Shown here in pieces: positions 18,434-27,121 of a stretch of DNA of 64,000 nucleotides; position 1 is the stretch's first letter; every line of letters begins with the position of its first letter. The DNA comes from Kineococcus xinjiangensis (GTDB taxonomy: Bacteria > Actinomycetota > Actinomycetes > Actinomycetales > Kineococcaceae). Position numbers and translations under genes: made by a program. Location: positions 1 to 64,000 of the forward strand of contig NZ_PTJD01000010.1 in the NCBI RefSeq assembly GCF_002934625.1. The letters run 5' to 3'. Below the pieces are notes generated by a model. It did no database searches, had not been told where the DNA came from, and saw only the letters and a list, made by a program, of their open reading frames with translations.

Positions 18434-19714
18434 TCAGCGCCGCGGCACGTCCTCGCCGTCGACGGGGGAGGGGGACAGGTCCTCCCCGGCGATGCCGCCC
18501 GTCCCCGTGGACAGGAGGGTGTGCTCGCCGCCCGTGCTCCACTCCGCGATCAGCAGGGTGGCGTCGTCCTGCAGGACCCCGCCCTGGTGGTCGAGGACGT
18601 CGTGGCTGATGCGGCGCAACGTCTCCGGGGTGGGCAGGCGGGCGGAGGCGGAGCGTTCCAGGTGCTCGACGAGGCGGTCGAGCCCGAAGAACTCCCCGTC
18701 GCGGCCCCGGGCCTCGGTGATGCCGTCGGTGTAGCAGACGATCCAGTCGCCCGGTTCGAGGGCCTCCTCGGCGACGGGGGCGTGCCCGTCGCCGAGGCCG
18801 AAGAGGATGCGCACGCCGCCGCTGAGTTCCTTCACGACCCTGCCCTCGCGCATGAGCAGCGGCGCGGGGTGGCCGGCGTTGAGGTAGCGCAACCGCCCCG
18901 TGGGCAGGTCTAGTTCTGCCAGGACGCCGGTGGCGAAGCGCTCGCCGTTGCTGTGCGCACCGACGTGCTCGTCCATGGCGGCGGCGCTGCCGGTGAGGTC
19001 GTGGCCCTGCCGGCGGCGGTTGCGGTAGGCGGACAGGGCCACCGCGGCGAGCACGGTGCCCCGCAGGTCGTGCCCGGTGGCGTCCAGCACGGCGAGGTGG
19101 GCGGTGTCGTCGACGACGCTGTAGTCGAAGGCGTCGGCCGCCACGTCGTAGCAGGGCTGCAGGAACCCGGAGAGCACCAGGCCGTCGCAGGCGAACGTCA
19201 GCGGCGGCAGCAGCTGCTGCAGCAGTTCCGAGGCCACCGTGCGCTCGCGGCGGCGCTTCAGCCGGTCCAGGGCGTCGCCGTAGGGGCGCTTGGCGGCGAT
19301 CAGGTGCCCCGTCAGGTGGCCCAGCAGCCGGCACCGCTCGGCGTCGGTCGCGTCGTCGAGGTCGATGCCGCCGGGCGCGCTCACCTCGAGGACGCCGAGG
19401 CGGTCGGCGCCGTCCACCACGGGGATCCAGACCCCGCGCCCCTCGCCGGAGGCGGTCACGGGCTGCACCGTCCGGAAGCAGCGCCCCGCCAGGGTGGTGT
19501 CGACGGCCTGCGGCCGGCAGGGGTGCATCCCCATCGGCGGTGCCGGGACGAGCAGTCGCTGCTCGTAGTCGACGACGTGCAGGACCGCTGTCCACCCCAG
19601 CGTCCGCGCCGACTCCAGCACGACCTCGGGCAGCTGCCCCGGGGTGGCCAGGTGGACGCGGTCGAGGAACGTCCGCACCATCGCCAGCGTCAGCTCGTCG
19701 GCACCGGGCACCAT
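18434..19714 (-). CDS. GAF-type sensor / SpoIIE-family PP2C phosphatase
   Basis: A 426-residue protein. Residues ~1-160 form a GAF-like sensor (AVLHVVDYEQRLLVPAPP, GVWIPVVDGADRLGVLEV). Residues ~190-400 are the SpoIIE/PP2C domain: CYDVAADAFDYSVVD, LDATGHDLRG, YLNAGHPAPLLM, DWIVCYTDGITEARG and DDATLLIAEW carry the metal-binding aspartates. Such phosphatases usually dephosphorylate anti-anti-sigma factors in partner-switching stress pathways, though no such partner is in the window. The ATG lies six bases after TACGGT (complement of 19721-19726), so the mRNA is probably leaderless. The next gene upstream, the GGDEF-EAL gene, is on the same strand 71 bp away. Confidence 0.9.
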   Translation of the reverse strand: MVPGADELTLAMVRTFLDRVHLATPGQLPEVVLESARTLGWTAVLHVVDYEQRLLVPAPPMGMHPCRPQAVDTTLAGRCFRTVQPVTASGEGRGVWIPVVDGADRLGVLEVSAPGGIDLDDATDAERCRLLGHLTGHLIAAKRPYGDALDRLKRRRERTVASELLQQLLPPLTFACDGLVLSGFLQPCYDVAADAFDYSVVDDTAHLAVLDATGHDLRGTVLAAVALSAYRNRRRQGHDLTGSAAAMDEHVGAHSNGERFATGVLAELDLPTGRLRYLNAGHPAPLLMREGRVVKELSGGVRILFGLGDGHAPVAEEALEPGDWIVCYTDGITEARGRDGEFFGLDRLVEHLERSASARLPTPETLRRISHDVLDHQGGVLQDDATLLIAEWSTGGEHTLLSTGTGGIAGEDLSPSPVDGEDVPRR

Positions 19715-19785
19715 GGGCCGACCGTAGCGGCGCGGGCTGCTCCGGCACCCGCGAACGGACCGGGGCGCCCACCGCCACGCGGCGC

Positions 19786-21684
19786 TCAGGAACCCGCGGG
19801 CGCCCCCACGGGCGTCGCCGAGGGCACCTGCTGCCGGCTGCGCAGCAGGTCGGTGATCGCGTCGGCCGGCTGCGGCCGCGCCCACAGGTAGCCCTGCGCC
19901 TGCGGGTACCCCAGCTCCACCAGGGCCCGCTGCTGCTCAGCGGTCTCCACGCCCTCGGCGAGCACCCGCACCCCGAGGGCAGCGCCCAGGTCGGCGACCG
20001 CGCGCAGGATCGGCGCGTCGGTCACGAACGACCTGTCCGCCTTGAGCTTGCCCACCTGGAAGCGGCGCAGCTGCGCGAGGGAGGAGTAGCCGCTGCCGAA
20101 GTCGTCCACCGCCAGCTCCACCCCCGCCTCGTGCAGGGCGCGCAGGTTGGCGCTGCTGACCTCGTTGGCCTCCAGCAGGACGCCCTCGGTGACCTCCAGG
20201 CAGAGGTGCTGCGGGCTGACGCGGGTCTGGGCCAGCAGGCGCTGCACCTCGGCGGCGAATCCGGGGCGCTGGAGCTGGACGGGGGAGACGTTGACCGCGA
20301 CCTCGAAGGCCGGGTGCAGGCTCTGCCACCACGCGGTGTGCTCCAGGGCGGTGCGCAGCACCGTGCGCCCGAGGGTGTGGATGAGGTCGGAGTCCTCGGC
20401 GATGGCGATGAACTCCTCCGGCGGCACCGCCCCGTAGCGCTCGCAGTTCCAGCGGGCCAGGGCCTCCACCCCGAGGACGTGGCCGCTGGCGGGGTCCACG
20501 ACGGGCTGGAACGCCACCGAGAGCGCCCCGGAGCCGCTCTCCACGTCGTGGCGGAGCTGGTTCTCCAGGTCGAGGTGGCGCTGGGCGTCGCGGCCCATGC
20601 TCTCGTCGAAGAGCTCCGTGTGCCCGCGCCCGCGCGCCTTCGCCTTGTACATCGCCGCGTCCGCCTCGCGCAGCACGGCGCCGAGGTCGCTGTCGCCGTC
20701 GCGGCCGCGGGCGAAGGCGATGCCCGTGCTGGCGGTCACGTGGACCTCCTGCGCCTCGTCGCCGGGCTCCGTCCCGCCGATGAGGAAGGGGGCGCGCAGG
20801 ACCTCCCGCAGGTGGGTGGCGACGACGAGGGCGTCGCGCGGTTCGTGGACGTCCTGCACGATCACCGCGAACTCGTCGCCGCCGAGGCGGGCGAGGGTGT
20901 CGCTGGCGCGCATCGCTCCCCGCAGGCGCCGGGCGATGGCGACGAGCAGCTCGTCGCCGCAGCGGTGGCCGCGGCTGTCGTTGACGAGCTTGAAGCGGTC
21001 GACGTCGATGAGCAGCACGGCGACGTCGGTGCCGAAGCGGTGGGTGCGGGCGACGGCCGCGGCGAGGCGGTCGGCGTAGAGGGTGCGGTTGGGCAGCCCT
21101 GTCAGGGCGTCGTGCAGGGACTGCTCCTGCGCGCGGGCCTCGCTGGCCGCGAGCGCCCGGGACAGGTGGATCGTGGAGTACGCGGCCACCAGCACCGCGA
21201 CCCCGAACATCACCGGCATCCACAGGGCGGGCAGGCCGGCGGTGCGGACCGGAAGGCCCATCAGCGCTCCGGCGCCGCCGAGCATCACCCCGAGCACGAG
21301 GAGCATCGGCCGCCGCGGCAGGGCGGCGCAGATGAAGGGCACCCGCAGCAGGCAGTGCGCGATGAGCGCCGCGTGCGCGAACGGCACCAGGGAGAACGCG
21401 AGCACGAGCTCGGCGATGTCGAGCAGCAGCAGGACCGGCAGGGTCCACCGGTGCCGGCGCCGCCCGCGCGTGGCCAGCAGCCAGGCGGCCGCGCCCGCCC
21501 GCCCGAGCAGGCCGACCGCGGCGACGGCGTGGAAGGCGGGCGGCGCGGGCGTCGCGAGCGACGTCAGGCCGAAGAGGACGGTCACCAGGAAGATGACCGC
21601 CAGGACCGAGTCGGGCACCGCCCGCACCCCTGCCCTGCTGAGGACCGCGGAGCTGGTGGGCTCCGGTCGGCGTGCTGCAGCCAC
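19786..21684 (-). CDS. Membrane GGDEF-EAL cyclic-di-GMP enzyme
   Basis: 632 residues from a GTG preceded by AGGAGG. An N-terminal membrane module has about six helices (25-180). The GGDEF domain has an intact active site RLGGDEFAV, and an RASD five residues before it forms the inhibitory I-site. The EAL domain keeps its key residues: GVEALARW, VNVSPVQLQ, LEVTEG, VDDFGSGYSSL, KADRSFV, EGVETAEQ and GYPQAQGY. Both cyclase and phosphodiesterase activities therefore look possible. It is the only protein in the window that could degrade c-di-GMP, and the only GGDEF with an RxxD I-site. It is divergent from the large PAS kinase. Confidence 0.92.
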   Translation of the reverse strand: MAAARRPEPTSSAVLSRAGVRAVPDSVLAVIFLVTVLFGLTSLATPAPPAFHAVAAVGLLGRAGAAAWLLATRGRRRHRWTLPVLLLLDIAELVLAFSLVPFAHAALIAHCLLRVPFICAALPRRPMLLVLGVMLGGAGALMGLPVRTAGLPALWMPVMFGVAVLVAAYSTIHLSRALAASEARAQEQSLHDALTGLPNRTLYADRLAAAVARTHRFGTDVAVLLIDVDRFKLVNDSRGHRCGDELLVAIARRLRGAMRASDTLARLGGDEFAVIVQDVHEPRDALVVATHLREVLRAPFLIGGTEPGDEAQEVHVTASTGIAFARGRDGDSDLGAVLREADAAMYKAKARGRGHTELFDESMGRDAQRHLDLENQLRHDVESGSGALSVAFQPVVDPASGHVLGVEALARWNCERYGAVPPEEFIAIAEDSDLIHTLGRTVLRTALEHTAWWQSLHPAFEVAVNVSPVQLQRPGFAAEVQRLLAQTRVSPQHLCLEVTEGVLLEANEVSSANLRALHEAGVELAVDDFGSGYSSLAQLRRFQVGKLKADRSFVTDAPILRAVADLGAALGVRVLAEGVETAEQQRALVELGYPQAQGYLWARPQPADAITDLLRSRQQVPSATPVGAPAGS

Positions 21685-21770
21685 GTCGTCCGCCTCCTGG
21701 TGGGGTCCGGCCGCTTCTGCGGAGAACCGGTGAGCCGTCGGTCGCCCGGCGGCCCTCCAGCATCACCTGA

Positions 21771-21786
21771 TGACAGGCGGTTGTCA
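21771..21786. promoter_or_regulatory. Inverted repeat TGACA-N6-TGTCA in a divergent promoter
   Basis: The ~296-bp intergenic region between the GGDEF-EAL gene and the PAS kinase gene contains a locally AT-richer patch (about 21765-21825). Within it, TGACA and TGTCA are separated by six bases, 86 bp from the GGDEF-EAL start. This looks like an operator for an unidentified dimeric regulator. Confidence 0.3.
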
Positions 21787-21980
21787 CGCGATTGCACACA
21801 GTTAGTTGAGAGTTTGTCGGCCTCGCGTCCCCCTGGGACGGCGCACACCGGCCGACCGTCACGCCGCGTGTCGGCGCCGGTCAGGAACTGCTCCATCCGG
21901 GGGACTCAAGTTCTCGCGGCACCCGCCGATGGAGGAGGTGGTCGACCGACGACCGCACGTGAGCGGAACAGCAGGTGGGG

Positions 21981-24900
21981 ATGAGCGCAGGAGCGGGCGA
22001 GGCAGGGCACGAGGAGGGGCGTCAGCCGGGGACGGACCGCGTCTCCGACCCCACCCGCCTGGCGGCGCTCGCGGCCACCGGCCTCGTCCCCCGCCCGCAG
22101 ACCCCCGGCGCCCCGGGCGTCGGTCCGGGCTGGGCGCCCGCCCTCGACCGGCTCACCGGCCTCGCCTCCCGGCTGCTCGGCGCCCCGGTGACCCTGGTCT
22201 CCCTCGTCGACGCCGACCGGCAGTGCTTCGTCAGCGAGGTCGGACTCACCGGGTCCCTGGCCGAGGAGCGCGGCACGCCCCTGACGCACTCCTACTGCCG
22301 CCACGTCGTGGACACCGGTGAGACCCTCGTGGCGCCCGACGCGCGGGAGCACCCCCTGCTGCGGGGCAACCCCGCCATCGCCGACTACGACGCGATCGCC
22401 TACCTCGGCGTCCCCGTGCGCACCCCGGGCGGCCAGGTCCTCGGCTCGCTGTGCGCCCTCGACACCGAACCCCGGAACTGGACCGCCGCCGACGTCGCGC
22501 TGCTGGAGGACCTCGCCGCCGCCGCGTCCTCGGAGATCGCCGCCCGGCTGGCCGCACAGGAGGCCCTCGAAGCCGCCACCCGCACGCAGCGGATCCTCGA
22601 AACCACCCAGGACGCCTTCATCTCCCTCGACGGCGCGGGCCGGATCACCGGCTGGAACCGGGCTGCGGAAGCCCTGTTCGGCTGGAACGAGGTGGAGGCG
22701 CTGGGGCACGCCCTCGACGAGCTGATCATCCCCGCGCGCTTCGGAGCCTGCCACGCGCAGGGCCTCGCCCGGGCCGTGGCCGCGGGCGCCTCCGCGCTCT
22801 CCGGGCGGCTGCTCGAACTCAGCGCCGTGCACCGGGGCGGGCGGGAGTTCCCCGTCGAGCTGGCGATGACCGCCATGGAGGGGGCCGGTGGGCTCACCTT
22901 CCACGCCTTCCTCCGCGACATCAGCGCCCGCAAGCGCAGCCAGCAGCTCCGCGACGTCGAGCACGACGTCTCCCAGGTCCTGCTGTCCGCACGCTCCGTG
23001 CTCGAGGCCGCCGACGCCGTGGTCCGCTGCGTCGGCGAGGGCCTCGACTGGCACTACGTCGAGCACTGGCAGCTCGACCCTGCGCGCGGCCGCCTCGTCC
23101 GCCTCGCCGGCTGGTCCGGCGACCCCGCCGTCGCCGCCGGGATGGGTGCCGTCGCCGACTGCAGCCTCGACGAGGGCGTCCTCGGGAGCGTCCTCGCCGA
23201 GGGGGGAGCCCAGTGGGTCACCGAGCCCGGCGCGGTGGCCTGCCGGCGCTCCGCCCGCACCGAGGCCCTGGGCCTGCGCACCTGCGTGGCCATCCCCGTC
23301 CGCAACGGCGAGGACGTCGACGGCGTCCTGGTGCTCTTCGACCGCCGTCGCCACGCCGAGCGCGACACCGAGCTGCTGGCCTCGCTGGAGGCGCTCAGCG
23401 GCCACATCGGGCAGTTCGTGCACCGCCGCCGCGCCCAGGACCTGAACCGCGAGCTCGCGCGCACCCGGCGCGACTTCGACCGCGCCATCGCCAACGTCAC
23501 CGACCACCTCTGGACCGTGCAGGTCCTGCCCGACGGCCGGCTGGAGCGCGTCTACTCCAGCCCCAGCGGGCGGCACGTCCACGGCGGGGAACTGCCCGCT
23601 GACGCCGACGTCCTCACCGCGCTGACGCGCAACCTGCACGAGGACGACACGGCCGCGTTCGCCGCCTTCCATCGCGCGGTGGCCGTGGAGGGGCGGCGTG
23701 CGGAGGTCGAGTGCCGGGTCCGCGGCGTGGACGGCCGCGTCCGCTGGATCTGGTTCCGCGCCGCACCCCGGCACGAGGGGGAGGAGCACTACGTCGACGG
23801 GGTCAGCACCGACATCACCGGGCGCCGGGAGGCGGAGCACGCCCTGCGGCAGCAGGCGGCGCTCCTGGAACTGGCACCCGCGGCGATCATCGTGCGCGAC
23901 CTCGCCAGCCGGGCCACGTACTGGAACCGGGCGGCGCAGGAGATGTACGGCTGGGAGGCGTCCTCCGCGCTCGGCTGCGTCACACACCGGCTGCTGGACA
24001 CGGTGTTCCCGGTCAGCCGGCGGGCCGTCGACGAGGCGCTGGAGGCCGCCGGGCGCTGGGAGGGAGAACTCGACCACCTGCGCGCGGACGGCACCCGCAT
24101 CACCGTCCTCAGCCGCCAGGCGATCCAGCGCGGTCCGGACGGAGCCCCCGCGGCCATCCTGGAGTTCAACCTCGACGTCACCGACCGCAAGCGCACCGAG
24201 CAGGAGCTCGCCGACAACGAGCAGCGGCTGCGCACGCAGTTCTCCCTCGCGACCGTGGGCCAGGCGACGATGGGGCTCGACGGCGCGTTCGTGCAGCTCA
24301 ACCCGGCCCTGGCCGCGATGCTCGGCTGCACCGTGGAGGACCTCCTGGGGCGCACGATGGACGAGGTGACCCACCCCGACGACCGGGCGGGCAACCGCCG
24401 CACGGCGGCACGGCTGTTCGCCGGTGACGAGGACTCCATCGAGCGCACGCAGCGCCTGCTGCACGCCGGCGGGCGCGCCGTGGACGCCACCATCGGGATG
24501 TCCCTCGTGCGCGACAGCGGAGGCCGTCCGCGCAGTTTCGTCGCCGTCGTCCAGGACGTCACCGCCCGCCTCGCCGCAGAACGCGAGCGCGACGCCGCCG
24601 CCGCGGAACTGGCGCAGCGCAACCGCGACCTGGAGTCCAGCAACACCCAGCTCGCCGCCGCCAACGTCCTCAAGCTCGACCTCATGGGAATGCTCTCCCA
24701 CGAGATCGGCGGGCCGCTCACCACGATCTCCGGCTACGCGGAGATGCTCCTCGACGACCCCACCGCCCTCGACGAGGGCACCGGCGCGGGACTGCGCGCC
24801 ATCCAGCGCGCGGCAGCGCGCGTCGCCGAGCTGCGCGAGGAGGTGCTCACCATGTGCACCCTGGACGCCGACCGCATGCACGCGAACCCCGAGCCCCTGC

Positions 24901-25319
24901 ACGTGGCGCGAGCGCTCGCGGAGCTGCAGGCCGCACTGGAGACCGACGTTCCCGTCTCCTGCCCGGAGGGCCTGGAAGTGCTCGTGCACCCGGCCCACTT
25001 CCAGCAGGTCGTCACGAACTTCCTCTCCAACGCCGCCAAGTACGGTGGCGGGGCCATCGCCGTCACCGCCACCGTGCTCCCCGGCGAGCCGGGGCGGGCG
25101 CGCATCGAGGTCCACGACAACGGCCCCGGCGTCCCCGAGGAACTGCGGCCGCACCTGTTCGAGCGCTACACCCGGGCCAGCGCCACCCGCAGCGTGTCCG
25201 GCCACGGCCTCGGCCTCTACATCGTGAAGGGCCTCGCGGAGGCGAACGGCGGAACGGTGGACCACGCGCCGCGGATCCCCTCGGGCAGCACCTTCGCCGT
25301 CGAACTGCCGCTGGCCTGA
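21981..25319 (+). CDS. Multi-GAF/PAS sensor histidine kinase
   Basis: About 1112 residues and soluble. Order: GAF (~40-200, LVSLVDADRQCFVSEVGL), PAS (~205-330, FISLDGAGRITGWNRAAEALFGW), GAF-like (~335-490), then PAS with PAC-like segments (~495-640), PAS (~640-770, ATYWNRAAQEMYGW) and PAS (~770-890, TMGLDGAFVQLNPALAAMLG). The HisKA domain has LSHEIGGPLTTISGY with His907. The ATPase domain shows NFLSNAAKYGGG, DNGPGVP and GHGLGLYIV. No receiver domain or adjacent response regulator is present, so it is an orphan kinase with many cytoplasmic sensing modules. The ATG at 21981 follows AGGTGGGG; a GTG at 21975 is an alternative. Confidence 0.93.
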   Translation: MSAGAGEAGHEEGRQPGTDRVSDPTRLAALAATGLVPRPQTPGAPGVGPGWAPALDRLTGLASRLLGAPVTLVSLVDADRQCFVSEVGLTGSLAEERGTPLTHSYCRHVVDTGETLVAPDAREHPLLRGNPAIADYDAIAYLGVPVRTPGGQVLGSLCALDTEPRNWTAADVALLEDLAAAASSEIAARLAAQEALEAATRTQRILETTQDAFISLDGAGRITGWNRAAEALFGWNEVEALGHALDELIIPARFGACHAQGLARAVAAGASALSGRLLELSAVHRGGREFPVELAMTAMEGAGGLTFHAFLRDISARKRSQQLRDVEHDVSQVLLSARSVLEAADAVVRCVGEGLDWHYVEHWQLDPARGRLVRLAGWSGDPAVAAGMGAVADCSLDEGVLGSVLAEGGAQWVTEPGAVACRRSARTEALGLRTCVAIPVRNGEDVDGVLVLFDRRRHAERDTELLASLEALSGHIGQFVHRRRAQDLNRELARTRRDFDRAIANVTDHLWTVQVLPDGRLERVYSSPSGRHVHGGELPADADVLTALTRNLHEDDTAAFAAFHRAVAVEGRRAEVECRVRGVDGRVRWIWFRAAPRHEGEEHYVDGVSTDITGRREAEHALRQQAALLELAPAAIIVRDLASRATYWNRAAQEMYGWEASSALGCVTHRLLDTVFPVSRRAVDEALEAAGRWEGELDHLRADGTRITVLSRQAIQRGPDGAPAAILEFNLDVTDRKRTEQELADNEQRLRTQFSLATVGQATMGLDGAFVQLNPALAAMLGCTVEDLLGRTMDEVTHPDDRAGNRRTAARLFAGDEDSIERTQRLLHAGGRAVDATIGMSLVRDSGGRPRSFVAVVQDVTARLAAERERDAAAAELAQRNRDLESSNTQLAAANVLKLDLMGMLSHEIGGPLTTISGYAEMLLDDPTALDEGTGAGLRAIQRAAARVAELREEVLTMCTLDADRMHANPEPLHVARALAELQAALETDVPVSCPEGLEVLVHPAHFQQVVTNFLSNAAKYGGGAIAVTATVLPGEPGRARIEVHDNGPGVPEELRPHLFERYTRASATRSVSGHGLGLYIVKGLAEANGGTVDHAPRIPSGSTFAVELPLA

Positions 25320-25360
25320 GCGGAACCGGCCGGAGCGGGCCGAAGCGTGGGGGGCGTGGG

Positions 25361-25421
25361 TCGGGCGGGGACGTTCGGCCGCGACACGCCGGCGTGTCGC
25401 GTGCGGAACGTCCCCGCCCGA
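25361..25421. terminator. Long palindrome between convergent genes
   Basis: A ~30-bp nearly perfect inverted repeat without a real loop (arms TCGGGCGGGGACGTTC and GACACGCC around CGCCGGCG) fills the 121-bp gap between the PAS kinase and lysE stops. It is probably a bidirectional terminator. It lacks a U-tract, so a structural or repeat role is also possible. Confidence 0.65.
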
Positions 25422-25440
25422 GTGGGGCCAGCTCGGGAGT

Positions 25441-26064
25441 TCAGGCGGGGGCCAGCACCAGCGACGCCGCCAGTCCCGTCATCACCACCGCGATGGAGCC
25501 GTCCAGGACCCGCCACGCCGACGGCCGCGCGAACACCGGCCGCAGCAGCCGCGCGCCGTAGCCGAGCGCGGAGAACCACACGACGCTGCCCACCGCCGCC
25601 CCCGCCGCGAACCACCACCGCTGCTCCCCGTGCGTCTGGGCGATCGAGCCGAGCAGGACGACGGTGTCGAGGTAGACGTGCGGGTTCAGCCACGTCAGCA
25701 GCAGGCAGGTGCCCACCGCGGAGGACAGCGGCACCCGCGCACCCGTGTCACCGGCGTCCAGCGCGGCCGGGCGCAGCGCGCGGCGGGCGGCCAGCACGGC
25801 GTACCAGACCAGGAACGCCGCGCCGCCGTAGCGGATGACCGGCAGCAGCCACGGGACCCGCTCCAGCACCGCCCCCGCACCGCCGACACCCGCGGCGATG
25901 AGGACCGCGTCGGAGACCGCGCACAGCGCCACCACCGCCGGCAGGTGCTCGCCGCGCAGGCCCTGGCGCAGCACGAAGGCGTTCTGCGCGCCGATCGCGA
26001 CGATCAGGGACAGCCCGAGGCCGAGGCCGGAGAGGGTGGCGAGCAGCGCCGCGGAGAGGAGCAC
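25441..26064 (-). CDS. lysE: LysE/ArgO-type basic amino acid exporter
   Basis: The 207-residue, six-helix membrane protein has the family's N-terminal signature LIVAIGAQNAFVLRQGLRG and the mid-protein TWLNPHVYLDTVVLLG. LysE/ArgO proteins export lysine or arginine and prevent toxic build-up, for example from peptides. The GTG lies six bases after TAGCGT (complement of 26071-26076), suggesting leaderless transcription. It is divergent from its cognate LysR-type regulator, the classic lysE-lysG arrangement. Confidence 0.93.
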   Translation of the reverse strand: MLLSAALLATLSGLGLGLSLIVAIGAQNAFVLRQGLRGEHLPAVVALCAVSDAVLIAAGVGGAGAVLERVPWLLPVIRYGGAAFLVWYAVLAARRALRPAALDAGDTGARVPLSSAVGTCLLLTWLNPHVYLDTVVLLGSIAQTHGEQRWWFAAGAAVGSVVWFSALGYGARLLRPVFARPSAWRVLDGSIAVVMTGLAASLVLAPA

Positions 26065-26135
26065 CCCTCGACGCTAGGCGCCGTCCCATCCTCACTCCAG
26101 CTCATGTTCCTTCCCGACCATTAGCGTTGCTGTTC

Positions 26136-27077
26136 GTGGACCTCGACCCCGGCCAGCTCCGCGCGCTCGACGTGGCGGTGTCCCAGGGCACCTTCGAAGC
26201 GGCGGCGCGGGCCCTGCACGTCACCCCCTCCGCCATCAGCCAGCGGATCCGCGCGCTCGAGATCGCCACCGGGCGCGTCCTGCTGGTCCGCACCAGGCCG
26301 GTGCAGGTCACCGACTCCGGCCGCGTCGTGCTGCGCCTCGCGCGGCAGGTGGCGCTGCTCGCGGCCGAGGCCGCCCGGGAGCTGGGCAGCGGACCCGGCG
26401 ACGGCGAGGCCCCGCGGCAGCGGCCGTCCGTGCCGGTCGCCGTCAGCGCCGACTCCCTCGCCACCTGGATCCTGCCCGCCCTGGCGCCGCTCGCGGCGGA
26501 CCTGGACCTGCACCTGCACCGGGAGGACCAGGACCGCACGACCGTGCTGCTGCGGGAGGGCTCGGTGATGGCCGCCGTCACCGCGGAGGCCGAGCCCGTC
26601 CCCGGCTGCCGCTCCGTGCGGCTGGGGGCCATGCGCTACCGGCCGATGGCGGCACCGGGGTTCGCGGCCCGCTGGTTCTCCGGCGGGGCGACGCCGCAGG
26701 CGCTGGCGGAGGCACCCGTCGTGGTCTTCGACCGCCACGACGACCTCCAGCACGGGTTCCTGCGCCGTCGCGCCGACCGCCCCTCCCCGGACGCGCCCGT
26801 GGAGCCGCCCGTGCACCTGGTGCCGTCCTCGGAGGGGTTCCTCACGGCGGTGCGCCTGGGCATGGGCTGGGGGATGCTGCCCGACCTGCAGAGCGCCCCG
26901 CACGAACGGGACGGCGAACTCGTCGACGTCGACCCGCGCGGCGGCGTGGACGTCGTCCTGCACTGGCAGCAGTGGAAGCTGCGCTCGCAGTCGCTGGACC
27001 GGGTGGCGGCGGCCGTGGGCGAGGCGGCCCGGCAGCGGCTGATCCAGTCCGGTGCCCGCGCTGCGCCGTCCGAGTGA
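26136..27077 (+). CDS. lysG: LysG/ArgP-type LysR regulator
   Basis: A 313-residue LysR-type regulator. The N-terminal winged helix reads LRALDVAVSQGTFEAAARALHVTPSAISQRI; after it comes the ArgP/LysG-typical GRVLLVRTRPVQVTDSGRVV, then an effector domain. The family activates the divergent exporter gene with lysine, arginine or histidine as co-inducers. The GTG at 26136 is preferred because the homologous N-terminus begins there. TAGCGT eight bases upstream suggests a nearly leaderless transcript; a TTG at 26127 is an alternative. The shared 71-bp gap with lysE should hold the operator. Confidence 0.92.
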   Translation: MDLDPGQLRALDVAVSQGTFEAAARALHVTPSAISQRIRALEIATGRVLLVRTRPVQVTDSGRVVLRLARQVALLAAEAARELGSGPGDGEAPRQRPSVPVAVSADSLATWILPALAPLAADLDLHLHREDQDRTTVLLREGSVMAAVTAEAEPVPGCRSVRLGAMRYRPMAAPGFAARWFSGGATPQALAEAPVVVFDRHDDLQHGFLRRRADRPSPDAPVEPPVHLVPSSEGFLTAVRLGMGWGMLPDLQSAPHERDGELVDVDPRGGVDVVLHWQQWKLRSQSLDRVAAAVGEAARQRLIQSGARAAPSE

Positions 27078-27121
27078 CCGGTGCTCAAGGTCGCCCGCGC
27101 GGACGCCGACGGAGGGACGTG

